A stretch of 17,633 bases of DNA. Source: Syntrophorhabdaceae bacterium. GTDB lineage: Bacteria; Desulfobacterota; Syntrophorhabdia; Syntrophorhabdales; Syntrophorhabdaceae. The notes beneath the pieces are model-generated. The model searched no databases and was not told where the DNA came from. It saw only the letters and a list, made by a program, of their open reading frames with translations. The stretch is from NCBI GenBank assembly GCA_026415015.1, contig JAOAHW010000025.1, positions 1-17,633 on the forward strand. Direction: 5' to 3'. How positions within the stretch are numbered: the first letter of the stretch is position 1; each line of letters starts with the position of its first letter. Of the stretch, positions 7,243-14,671 are shown piece after piece. Position numbers and translations under genes: made by a program.

Positions 7243-8229
7243 TTATTTGTTCAGTTTTGATTTAAACTTCTCTATAAGTTTAGGTATTACCTGTGCATAG
7301 TCACCAACTATACCGAATGAAGCTGCCTTGAATATAGGTGCGTCAGGGTCTTTGTTTATGGCCACTATACAGTCTGATGTCCTCATACCTGCGAGATGCT
7401 GAATTGCACCTGATATACCGCATGCTATGTAAATCTTGGGTTTTACAGTCTTACCTGTCTGGCCTACCTGGTGTTCATATGGTATCCAACCAGAGTCAAC
7501 GGCTGCACGGGATGCACCAACAGCACCGCCTAATACATCAGCAAGCTGTTTCAAAAGGTCAAAGCCTTCTGGCTTACCAACACCCCTGCCACCAGCTACT
7601 ATTATATCTGCCTCTACAAGGTTCACGGTTGTTGCTGCCTTTACAAACTCAAGGACCTTGCTATGGAGGTCTGCATCAGCAACTGTAAATGCCTCCTTTA
7701 CCACCTCACCCTGATTTGCATCATTCTTTTCTGGCATGGCAAATGACTTTGGCCTGACTGTTGCTATCTGTGGCTTTGCCTTTTCATTAACCACTGTTAC
7801 AGTGTAGTTGCCGCCGAATGCTGCCCTTGTCAATTTCACCTGGCCACCATCCACCTTTATGCCTATACTGTCTGTGCATAGTCCGAATCCAAGCTGGCCT
7901 GCAGTGGCTGCAGCAAGATCTGTGCCCTGGCTTGTTGCCCTGAAGAGTGCTACCTCTGGTTTATATTTATCGAGGAGAAAACTCGCTGCCTTTGAGTATG
8001 CATCAGGTAAAAAGGTCTTATATGTTGCACCCTCTACTGCGAAAACCTTTGATGCACCGTATGCAATTGCCTCTTTTGCAATCCCATCAACGCCATCTCC
8101 AATAACAAATGCACATACATTTGAACCAAGGTCTGATGCGAGTATCTTTCCAATGCCCAGTAATTCAAATGACATGGGGGATACTGCCCCTTCTTTATGC
8201 TCTATATATACCCATACATCGTTAGCCAT
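7243..8229 (-). CDS. etfA: Electron transfer flavoprotein alpha subunit
   Basis: This 328-residue protein is the FAD-carrying alpha subunit of ETF, which takes electrons from acyl-CoA dehydrogenases or other flavin dehydrogenases. The N-terminal alpha/beta domain begins ANDVWVYIEHKEG. The C-terminal FAD domain starts at about residue 205 (VAGGRGVGKPEGFDLL). The ETF-alpha signature at 266-300 includes IYIACGISGAIQHLAGM and IVAINKDPDAPIF. There is no extra N-terminal ferredoxin domain, as found in some bifurcating ETFs. The start is ATG at 8227-8229, with GGAGGG a few bases upstream. It is the last gene of a four-gene minus-strand operon, 17 nt after etfB, and ends just before the strong terminator. 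Whether this ETF bifurcates electrons cannot be decided from inspection alone. Confidence 0.96.
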   Translation of the reverse strand: MANDVWVYIEHKEGAVSPMSFELLGIGKILASDLGSNVCAFVIGDGVDGIAKEAIAYGASKVFAVEGATYKTFLPDAYSKAASFLLDKYKPEVALFRATSQGTDLAAATAGQLGFGLCTDSIGIKVDGGQVKLTRAAFGGNYTVTVVNEKAKPQIATVRPKSFAMPEKNDANQGEVVKEAFTVADADLHSKVLEFVKAATTVNLVEADIIVAGGRGVGKPEGFDLLKQLADVLGGAVGASRAAVDSGWIPYEHQVGQTGKTVKPKIYIACGISGAIQHLAGMRTSDCIVAINKDPDAPIFKAASFGIVGDYAQVIPKLIEKFKSKLNK

Positions 8230-8246
8230 TGTTGTCCCTCCTCCAA

Positions 8247-9047
8247 TTATTTTATGACTTTCAAGTCAATTAGTTTGTCAGTCAGCGTATTAACAATATC
8301 TTCTATCTCGCCCTTCAGTATCTCGCCTGCACCTCTTGGAGGTGGAACAGCAATCTCAACAACCTTTGTGGATGCGCCGGCTGAACCAACCTTACCTGTA
8401 TCAACGCCTAAATCACCTGCATTCCACTCTGGAATAGCAATCTTGGACGCCTTTCTGATACCCATGAGATTGGGTAGACGGGGTTCATTGATGCCTTTGA
8501 TAACTGAGACTACAGCAGGGAGTTTTGCCTCAACAACCTCTACTCCACCCTCTATGGCCCTTTCAACAACAATCTTTTTTGCTCCAGCATCGATTGACCT
8601 TATCTTGGAGACATAGGTGAGCTGGCTAAAACCAAGGATAGATGCCAGTATTGCACCTACAACACCTGTGTTGCCATCGGTTGACTGCTTTCCACAGAAA
8701 ACCACATCCACATCGCCTATCTTCTTTATTGCAGACGCCAGTACATATGCAGTTGCATATGTATCAGAGCCAGCAAATGCATCATCTGTAAGCCTGTGAA
8801 CCTCATTCACTGTGAGAGCAAGGGCATTCCTGAGGACATCATTGGCCTTCTCGGGACCCATGCTGATGGCCACTATCTCACCATCATAATTCTCCCTTGT
8901 AAGGAGTGCCTCTTCGATGGCAAATTCATCGAACGGATTGGTGATTGTTGCCTCCATGGCATCCCTTTTTAGTGTCCCCTTTGGGATATCCCACTTGATC
9001 TCTGCTTCAGTGTCAGGAACCTGTTTAATACACACAACTATCTTCAC
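8247..9047 (-). CDS. etfB: Electron transfer flavoprotein beta subunit
   Basis: This 266-residue beta subunit of ETF binds the AMP or second flavin and forms the dimer with EtfA. From the proposed start it reads (M)KIVVCIKQVPDTEAEIKW, the usual N-terminus of the family. The later segment LPAVVSVIKGINEPRLPNLMG leads into the recognition loop that docks on partner dehydrogenases. GTG at 9045-9047 is the chosen start because AAAGGAGG lies five to six bases upstream (9051-9058). A further in-frame ATG at 9072-9074 would overlap the upstream gene and has no ribosome binding site. The gene follows the enoyl-CoA hydratase gene by 19 nt. Confidence 0.95.
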   Translation of the reverse strand: MKIVVCIKQVPDTEAEIKWDIPKGTLKRDAMEATITNPFDEFAIEEALLTRENYDGEIVAISMGPEKANDVLRNALALTVNEVHRLTDDAFAGSDTYATAYVLASAIKKIGDVDVVFCGKQSTDGNTGVVGAILASILGFSQLTYVSKIRSIDAGAKKIVVERAIEGGVEVVEAKLPAVVSVIKGINEPRLPNLMGIRKASKIAIPEWNAGDLGVDTGKVGSAGASTKVVEIAVPPPRGAGEILKGEIEDIVNTLTDKLIDLKVIK

Positions 9048-9066
9048 AGTATCCTCCTTTATTTTT

Positions 9067-9849
9067 TTATTCACCCTTAAACGTGGGTTTTCTCTTTTCT
9101 ACAAAAGCTGTCATCCCCTCTTTCTGGTCCTTTGTGGCAAAACAGAGGCCAAAATCCTTTGCCTCTACCATCAATGCAGAATCCATATCAAGGGATAGAC
9201 TCTTATTTATACATTCCTTAGCAAGTCGCACAGCAAATGGACCATTTGATTTTATCTTCTCTGCAAGGGCCATTACCTCTTTCATCAGGTCCTCATGGGG
9301 TACTACCTTGTTTATAAACCCCATCTCATATGCCTCCTGGGCACTTACCATCTTGCCTGTAAAGATCATCTCCTTTGCCTTTGCAAGACCTACAAGTTTT
9401 GCTGCCCTCTGTGTCCCCCCGAATCCAGGGTGTATACCCAGGGTAGTCTCAGGGAAACCAACCTTTGCCTTATCTGAGGCATAGATAATATCACATGCAA
9501 TAGCTACCTCAAAGCCTCCGCCAAGGGCAAAACCATTCACTGCTGCAATCACTGGTTTTGACATATTCTCAAGGGCAGATAGGGCCTCGTGACCCCTCTG
9601 TGAGAACTGCATACCCTGTAATGCTGTCATATCCTTCATTTCAAGGATATCTGCGCCGGCAATAAACGCCTTCTCGCCCTCTCCGGTTATTATAACAACC
9701 CATACATCTTTATTTGCCTCAAGCTCAATAGCTGCATTCTTGATGTCATCAAGGGTCTCTGAATTCAATGCATTGAGTGCCTTGGGCCTGTTTACCTTCA
9801 CAATGGCAATGCCATCTTTTATCTCGATGATCAGGTTCTTGTATTCCAT
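9067..9849 (-). CDS. Enoyl-CoA hydratase/crotonase family protein
   Basis: This 260-residue crotonase-fold enzyme probably hydrates short-chain 2-enoyl-CoA (crotonyl-CoA) to 3-hydroxyacyl-CoA, or the reverse. The first oxyanion-hole segment is AFIAGADI. NGFALGGGFEVAIACD carries the first catalytic Glu (GGGFE), and KVGFPETTLGIHPGFGGTQR carries the second (PET). Both glutamates needed for hydratase activity are therefore present, matching rat Glu144/Glu164. ATG 9847-9849 (MEYKNLII) is preferred because GAGGG lies about seven bases upstream. An in-frame GTG at 9862-9864 would overlap the thiolase gene. It begins 2 nt after the thiolase stop, so translation is probably coupled. Beta-oxidation and reductive butyryl-CoA formation are equally compatible with the sequence. 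Confidence 0.93.
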   Translation of the reverse strand: MEYKNLIIEIKDGIAIVKVNRPKALNALNSETLDDIKNAAIELEANKDVWVVIITGEGEKAFIAGADILEMKDMTALQGMQFSQRGHEALSALENMSKPVIAAVNGFALGGGFEVAIACDIIYASDKAKVGFPETTLGIHPGFGGTQRAAKLVGLAKAKEMIFTGKMVSAQEAYEMGFINKVVPHEDLMKEVMALAEKIKSNGPFAVRLAKECINKSLSLDMDSALMVEAKDFGLCFATKDQKEGMTAFVEKRKPTFKGE

Positions 9850-9851
9850 GA

Positions 9852-11135
9852 TTATCCCTCGCACTCAAGGACTGCTGCCAGACCCATACCACCGCCTATA
9901 CACATGGAGACAAGACCATATCTGAGACCAAGCCTTCTCATCTGATAAAGGGCAGTTGTCACAAGCCTTGCACCTGTGCATCCAATGGGGTGACCGAGGG
10001 AGATGCCGCCCCCAAACAGATTGCATTTATCCATATTTATCTTTAATTCCCTTATGCAGGCAATGGACTGGGATGCAAAGGCCTCGTTTAGCTCAATCAG
10101 GTCTATCTGGTCAATGGTGAGGTTGGCCTTTTTGAGTGCCTTCCTTATGGCTGGAATAGGGCCTAATCCCATATATGCAGGGTCAACGCCGCCATTTGCC
10201 CATGATATCATCCTGCCCATAGGCTTTATACCCAATTCTTTTGCCTTATCCCTTGTCATAAGAACAACGGCTGCTGCTGCATCGTTTAGACCTGATGCAT
10301 TACCTGCTGTGACTGTGCCGTCCTTCTTAAAGGCAGGGGCAAGCTTTGCCATCTTCTCAAGGGTTGTATCCATGGGTCTTTCATCTGTATCAAATATTAT
10401 AGGGTCACCTTTTTTCTGTGGAATCTGCACAGGGATTATCTCATCCTTGAAGAGTCCGTCTTTTATTGCCTTTCTTGCCCTCTGATGGCTCAATAGCCCA
10501 AACTCATCCTGTTCAAGCCTTGAGATGCCATATTTTGCTGCTATGTTTTCTGCTGTCATACCCATATGGTAACCATAGAAGATCTCCCAGATTCCATCGA
10601 GGACCATAAGGTCTATTGCCTTTGTATCAAACATCCTTGCACCCCAGCGAAGCCCTGGCAATGCAAAAGGAGCGAGACTCATGTTCTCCATACCGCCAGC
10701 AACAACTACATCATTATCACCAACAGCTATGGACTGGATGCCATTTATTATTGCCCTGAGACCTGATGAACATACCTTGTTTATTGTATAAGCTGCTGTC
10801 TCTTTTGGGACACCGCCATATATACTGGCCTGTCTGGCTGAGTTCTGACCGAGGCCTGCCTGGATAACATTACCCATTACAACCTCATCGATTACAACCT
10901 CTTTGAGGCTGCTATCAAAATCATATGCCTTTGCCTCAAGTTCAGTGTCTGTCTTTCCTTCAAATATATCTGGTGCCACATCCTTATCTTTGTTCTTTGA
11001 TGGTCTTATCCCTGCCCTCTTTAATGCCTCCTTAATAGCTAACCCACCGAGCTGAACTACAGGTACATCCTTCAACGACTGACCAAACTGGCCAATAGGC
11101 GTTCTTGCACAGGAAACGATTACAACGTCTCTCAT
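9852..11135 (-). CDS. Thiolase (acetyl-CoA C-acetyltransferase / 3-ketoacyl-CoA thiolase) with an N-domain insertion
   Basis: This 427-residue thiolase cleaves or condenses 3-ketoacyl-CoA and acetyl-CoA. The nucleophile Cys122 lies in NKVCSSGL. The NEAFA motif is at 350-354, His382 in GGGISLGHPIGCTGAR, and the second active-site Cys412 in CIGGGMG, so all catalytic residues are present. The protein is about 35 residues longer than typical bacterial acetyl-CoA acetyltransferases. The excess is a charged insertion at residues 46-78, between the AGIRP helix and the IDEVVMGNV strand. ATG 11133-11135 has AAAGGAG upstream. It is the first gene of the thiolase, hydratase, etfB, etfA operon and has a good promoter about 50 bp upstream. 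The chain length of the substrate cannot be told from the sequence. Confidence 0.94.
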   Translation of the reverse strand: MRDVVIVSCARTPIGQFGQSLKDVPVVQLGGLAIKEALKRAGIRPSKNKDKDVAPDIFEGKTDTELEAKAYDFDSSLKEVVIDEVVMGNVIQAGLGQNSARQASIYGGVPKETAAYTINKVCSSGLRAIINGIQSIAVGDNDVVVAGGMENMSLAPFALPGLRWGARMFDTKAIDLMVLDGIWEIFYGYHMGMTAENIAAKYGISRLEQDEFGLLSHQRARKAIKDGLFKDEIIPVQIPQKKGDPIIFDTDERPMDTTLEKMAKLAPAFKKDGTVTAGNASGLNDAAAAVVLMTRDKAKELGIKPMGRMISWANGGVDPAYMGLGPIPAIRKALKKANLTIDQIDLIELNEAFASQSIACIRELKINMDKCNLFGGGISLGHPIGCTGARLVTTALYQMRRLGLRYGLVSMCIGGGMGLAAVLECEG

Positions 11136-11185
11136 ATCCCACTCCTTTCGTTTTATTGTTTACATTTGAAAAAAAATTCACAAAC

Positions 11186-11214
11186 ATTTAATATGAATTA
11201 CACAGTTTTGTCAA
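11186..11214 (-). promoter_or_regulatory. Promoter for the thiolase-hydratase-etfBA operon
   Basis: On the minus strand a perfect TTGACA (11209-11214) is followed by 17 bp and TTAAAT (11186-11191, four of six to consensus). The predicted start near 11178 gives a leader of about 40 nt. Between it and the gene lies an A-tract flanked by imperfectly inverted TTTGAA / TTCACAAA words. I see no comparably good promoter for the divergent plus-strand gene at 11313. Confidence 0.6.
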
Positions 11215-11312
11215 TGATTTTTAATAGGATAAGGGAATTTTAATTATGAAAAGTTTCAAAAAATATGTTAACATCTACAGCTAAATCAACCTGACGTTTA
11301 AGGGGTTCGGAC

Positions 11313-12692
11313 ATGCCTATGGATATAAAAGTAATAGATGAGATAAAAAAGATTGTAGGTGAAAAGAACTGCCTCACCTCTTTGGAGGACAGAAAGTGCT
11401 ATTCCTATGATGCAAGGACAGACGGTGCAATCCCTGACCTGGTGGTATTCCCCTCTTCTGCAAAAGAGGTCTCATCGATACTCATACTTGCAAACCAATA
11501 TCTCTTCCCTGTAATACCCAGGGGACAGGGTACAGGCCTTACTGGAGGGTCAATACCTATAAATGGTGGTGTGGTACTTACATTTACAAGGATGAACAGG
11601 ATCCTTGAGATAGATACAAAAAACCTGATAGCCATTGTTGAACCAGGGGTCATAACCTTTGACCTCCAACAGGAGGTGGCAAGATACGGACTTTTCTATC
11701 CCCCTGACCCTGCCTCATATAAATATTCCAGTATAGGAGGAAATGCAGCAGAGTGTGCAGGCGGGCCAAATTCATTAAAATATGGGGTCACAAGGGACTA
11801 TGTCCTTGGGCTCGAGGTTGTTCAGCCAACTGGTGAGATAATACAGACAGGGGTCAAGACCATGAAGGGTGTTGTGGGTTATGACCTCACAAGGCTATTT
11901 GTAGGCAGTGAGGGCACCCTCGGGGTCATCACCAAGATAATACTTAAGCTCATACCTCTGCCAGAGGCAAAGGCAACAATACTTGCCCTTTTTCAAGAGG
12001 TAGAGGATGCTGCAGAGGCAGTATCTGCAATAATTGCTGCAAAGATTGTCCCATCTACCATGGAGTTCATGGATAAGGCATCTATAAAATGTAGCGAGCA
12101 GGCAAACCCTATGGGGCTACCAGAGGGTATAGGAGGGCTTCTCCTCATAGAGGTTGACGGTGATAGAGACTCCATTAAGGTCCAGGCAGAGAAGATAAAA
12201 AAGATAGTCTTTGAAAAAAAGGCTATCCAGTGCAGTGTCACAGAAGACCCAAAAGAGGCAGACAGACTCTGGCAGGCAAGAAGAACCCTCTCTCAGGCAA
12301 CCTATAACCTCAATCCTGTAAAGATTGCAGAGGACGTGGTTGTCCCGCGCTCAAATATCCCGAATCTTATAAGGGCCCTGGAGGAGATGGAAAAGAAATT
12401 TGGTATACCCATACTCAGTTTTGGTCATGCCGGTGACGGAAACTTCCATGTGAGCATCATGATTAAAGATACCCCAGAGGATAGGGCAAGGGCTGAAGAG
12501 GCAGTAAAGGCCATATTCGAGGAGACATTACGGCTCGGTGGAACCCTCTCAGGGGAACACGGTATAGGCACATCAAAGTCCGCATATATAGGCATGGAGC
12601 TTTCACCTGAGGTCATCGCCACCATGAAAAAGATAAAAAGGCTCTTTGACCCCAATAATATCCTGAACCCTGGTAAGATATTCTTAGAATAG
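11313..12692 (+). CDS. GlcD-type FAD-linked 2-hydroxyacid dehydrogenase (glycolate/D-lactate oxidase family)
   Basis: This 459-residue protein has the PCMH/VAO-type FAD-binding domain with PRGQGTGLTGGSIPINGG at 69-86. SSIGGNAAECAGGPNSLKYG and LFVGSEGTLGVITK follow. The FAD-oxidase C-terminal domain has GHAGDGNFH at 371-379 and GEHGIG at 414-419, whose His/Glu residues bind the metal and substrate carboxylate in D-2-hydroxyacid dehydrogenases. The ending LFDPNNILNPGK is typical. Likely substrates are D-lactate, glycolate or another 2-hydroxyacid. ATG 11313 was chosen because AGGGG lies seven bases upstream; ATG 11319 is also in frame. It is a single gene with no GlcE, GlcF or Fe-S partner beside it, divergent from the etfBA operon. 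That raises the possibility that ETF is its electron acceptor, as in the Acetobacterium lactate dehydrogenase/Etf complex. Confidence 0.92.
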   Translation: MPMDIKVIDEIKKIVGEKNCLTSLEDRKCYSYDARTDGAIPDLVVFPSSAKEVSSILILANQYLFPVIPRGQGTGLTGGSIPINGGVVLTFTRMNRILEIDTKNLIAIVEPGVITFDLQQEVARYGLFYPPDPASYKYSSIGGNAAECAGGPNSLKYGVTRDYVLGLEVVQPTGEIIQTGVKTMKGVVGYDLTRLFVGSEGTLGVITKIILKLIPLPEAKATILALFQEVEDAAEAVSAIIAAKIVPSTMEFMDKASIKCSEQANPMGLPEGIGGLLLIEVDGDRDSIKVQAEKIKKIVFEKKAIQCSVTEDPKEADRLWQARRTLSQATYNLNPVKIAEDVVVPRSNIPNLIRALEEMEKKFGIPILSFGHAGDGNFHVSIMIKDTPEDRARAEEAVKAIFEETLRLGGTLSGEHGIGTSKSAYIGMELSPEVIATMKKIKRLFDPNNILNPGKIFLE

Positions 12693-12704
12693 GTTTAGGA
12701 GGGT

Positions 12705-12763
12705 ATGAGGAGGAATCCTTATGGGGCAGATTGGGGGTATGACCTTTTAGAGATCCTCCTCAT
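12705..12763. repeat. Perfect 10-bp inverted repeat enclosing a 9-codon micro-ORF
   Basis: ATGAGGAGGA (12705-12714) and TCCTCCTCAT (12754-12763) are exact reverse complements separated by 39 bases. Inside, ATG at 12721 opens a nine-codon frame (MGQIGGMTF) that stops at 12750. GAGGAGG, its would-be ribosome binding site, is part of the left arm. No U-tract follows on either strand, so it is not a standard terminator. The rest of the 12693-12825 spacer shows nothing else I can support. Confidence 0.6.
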
Positions 12764-12825
12764 GGGCATGAAGAAAAGCCAATTAAGATGAGGGTTAGTT
12801 TCAATTTCTATTGTAGATTACCATA

Positions 12826-14379
12826 TTATTTCTCTACCTTTACCTTTACAGCCTCCATAACAACCTGAGGGCTCACAGCAGGTGCCCTATTGATATCAAA
12901 TTGCTTATTCCTTGATGCGTGTTCTTCAAGATAGTCCTCTATATCTTCAAAAAACTTCTTCTGCACCGAGCTGGGGACAGGTGAAGTAATAAGGCTTACC
13001 CCTACATAGAGTAATGCATCAACAAGAAGGGGAACGAATATGGGATGAAATCCCAGAAGCAATGGCTTGTAGAAAAATGAGCCGACAATCAAGAGGATTA
13101 AACCTGCCACTATGCCCACAATAACACCTTCTTTTGTCCCTCTCTTCCATAGCACACCACCTATAAGGGCAGGAAGCCATAGGGCAAAACCAGGGGATGC
13201 GATATTACTCAAAAGAAGGCCTAATTCAGCCGGTCTTAATATGGCGAGTATAAAACTCACAACTGCAGCACCCACCATTCCTATCCGAGACCACAGAATA
13301 AGTCCTTTGTCAGTGACCTTGTTAGAGACAGAAAAGATTATGTCACGGGATACAAGGAGTCCTGTTACCATCAACTGAGTTGCCACTGTTGATATGGCTG
13401 CAGCGAGTACTGCAAGGAGGGTTGCACCTGAAGCCCAACCAGGGAGATATTTTGTGATTGCTATCTGTACAACAGCATCTGCGGCCTTTCCTTTTAAGCC
13501 TGGCACAAGGATTGGACATACAAGGTAGCCCCAGATTGCAGCTATATTGCAAAATATCAATGAAAAAAGGAGCATCCAGATTGCGGTTTTACGGACCACA
13601 ACCATACTCTTTACCTGCATCGTCCCTATCACCACATGAGGCCAGGCCATAACAGTAAGACCTGCAAGGGCAAGACCCATTAAATTCTGGGTAGTCCAGG
13701 CATTTACAGGACCTGGCACACCCAGTAGCCCTGGTCTTATCTCCTGCACCCTCTTTGCCAGCTCACTGAGACTTGTATTATCTGTTTTAATGAGAATCCA
13801 AAATAGAAATCCCCAGAATGTTGCAGTAAAGATAATACCGAGGAGGACATTTAGCCATGCAACACTACGGGTACCTCCAATGAGACATATAAGAAGCATA
13901 ATAACGGTCATATAAAGGGCACCAAACCAGAAAGGTAAACCTACAGCAGCCTTCATACCCGCCCCAATACCCACAGCCTGAAGCCCAAGATATGGAAAGA
14001 GAAAAAGGACAAGGATACCGCCAAGGATTAATCTTAATGCCTTTGACTGGTACCGTTCACCTAAAAACTGCACTGGCGATAAATAACCATATTTACTACT
14101 ACCTGCCCAGAGTTTTGGGCCAATAATAATATATAGGAAGGCAAAGGATGTGAAAGAGAAAAAGAGCATGAAACCTGGTCCAGTATTATATATGGTGCCA
14201 GGGAAGCCATAAAATGTCCAGGCACTTGATATGGCAAAATAGACATAAAAAAACATGACAAAGGTGCCAATAGCCCTGCCTGCAAGAAGATAGTCTGCAG
14301 CTGTTTTCTTGTTTAACTTGTAGCCATAGGCACTCACAAAAACAAGGACAACACCTAATAAAAGCACTATCCAGATCAT
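12826..14379 (-). CDS. Sodium:solute symporter (SSS) family transporter
   Basis: This 517-residue inner-membrane protein has about 13 hydrophobic segments, the first at residues 2-19, and the SSS hallmark ADYLLAGRAIG at 28-38. The TM8 segment AAAISTVATQLMVTGLLVSRD has Ser330-Thr331 at the site that ligands Na+ in PutP and vSGLT, so sodium coupling is likely. A hydrophilic C-terminal tail of about 55 residues follows the last membrane segment. ATG 14377-14379 has AGGGGG about five bases upstream. The gene lies 33 nt after a DUF3311-like gene and in the same unit as an acyl-CoA synthetase. The substrate is therefore probably a monocarboxylate such as a short-chain or aromatic acid. Substrate identity is inferred from context only. 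Confidence 0.93.
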   Translation of the reverse strand: MIWIVLLLGVVLVFVSAYGYKLNKKTAADYLLAGRAIGTFVMFFYVYFAISSAWTFYGFPGTIYNTGPGFMLFFSFTSFAFLYIIIGPKLWAGSSKYGYLSPVQFLGERYQSKALRLILGGILVLFLFPYLGLQAVGIGAGMKAAVGLPFWFGALYMTVIMLLICLIGGTRSVAWLNVLLGIIFTATFWGFLFWILIKTDNTSLSELAKRVQEIRPGLLGVPGPVNAWTTQNLMGLALAGLTVMAWPHVVIGTMQVKSMVVVRKTAIWMLLFSLIFCNIAAIWGYLVCPILVPGLKGKAADAVVQIAITKYLPGWASGATLLAVLAAAISTVATQLMVTGLLVSRDIIFSVSNKVTDKGLILWSRIGMVGAAVVSFILAILRPAELGLLLSNIASPGFALWLPALIGGVLWKRGTKEGVIVGIVAGLILLIVGSFFYKPLLLGFHPIFVPLLVDALLYVGVSLITSPVPSSVQKKFFEDIEDYLEEHASRNKQFDINRAPAVSPQVVMEAVKVKVEK

Positions 14380-14412
14380 ATAACCCCCTAAATATTTATT
14401 TTTAAGACTTTT

Positions 14413-14631
14413 TTATCTATAAGGCCAATATCTACTTGTATATACCCAGAATGCTAAAAGCCATATTATGGTCTGAAGGTTATAGAATGCAACAGAAACT
14501 GGCATCCAACCGAAAAGCAGATATGACGTATTCTGCAAGACAAAAGGAAGGACAAATACATACCAAAGAGCGCTCAAAAGGAGTACCCATAGTAAAATCC
14601 TACCTGGCCTGTGACCTGTGATCTCTCTCAT
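14413..14631 (-). CDS. Small membrane protein, DUF3311-like symporter partner
   Basis: This 72-residue protein has two predicted membrane helices (about 12-31 and 48-66) joined by the conserved-looking LLFGWMPVSVAFYN. The layout, length and position directly before an SSS symporter match the DUF3311 family, small proteins commonly encoded with such symporters and presumed to be accessory subunits. ATG 14629-14631 is preceded by AAAGGGGGTAAG. It lies 40 nt after the acyl-CoA synthetase stop and 33 nt before the symporter. The family call is from memory of the pattern, and the biochemical role is unknown. Confidence 0.8.
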   Translation of the reverse strand: MREITGHRPGRILLWVLLLSALWYVFVLPFVLQNTSYLLFGWMPVSVAFYNLQTIIWLLAFWVYTSRYWPYR

Positions 14632-14671
14632 AATCTTACCCCCTTTAGATATAAATTCTTTATGAAAACAA

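Noticed and set aside
7338..7714. Plus-strand open frames opposite etfA
   Set aside because: They are antisense shadows of a well-supported gene. The translations are low-complexity and have no recognisable family motif.
9048..9074. Longer EtfB beginning at the ATG at 9072-9074
   Set aside because: It would overlap the hydratase gene and lacks a ribosome binding site. The AAAGGAGG at 9051-9058 and the family N-terminus both point to GTG 9045-9047.
12705..12763. The 10-bp inverted repeat as an intrinsic terminator
   Set aside because: The loop is 39 bases and no T-run follows on either strand.
14436..14621. Plus-strand 61-codon frame opposite the DUF3311-like gene
   Set aside because: The minus-strand frame has a good ribosome binding site, two membrane helices and operon context. 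The plus-strand frame has none of these.
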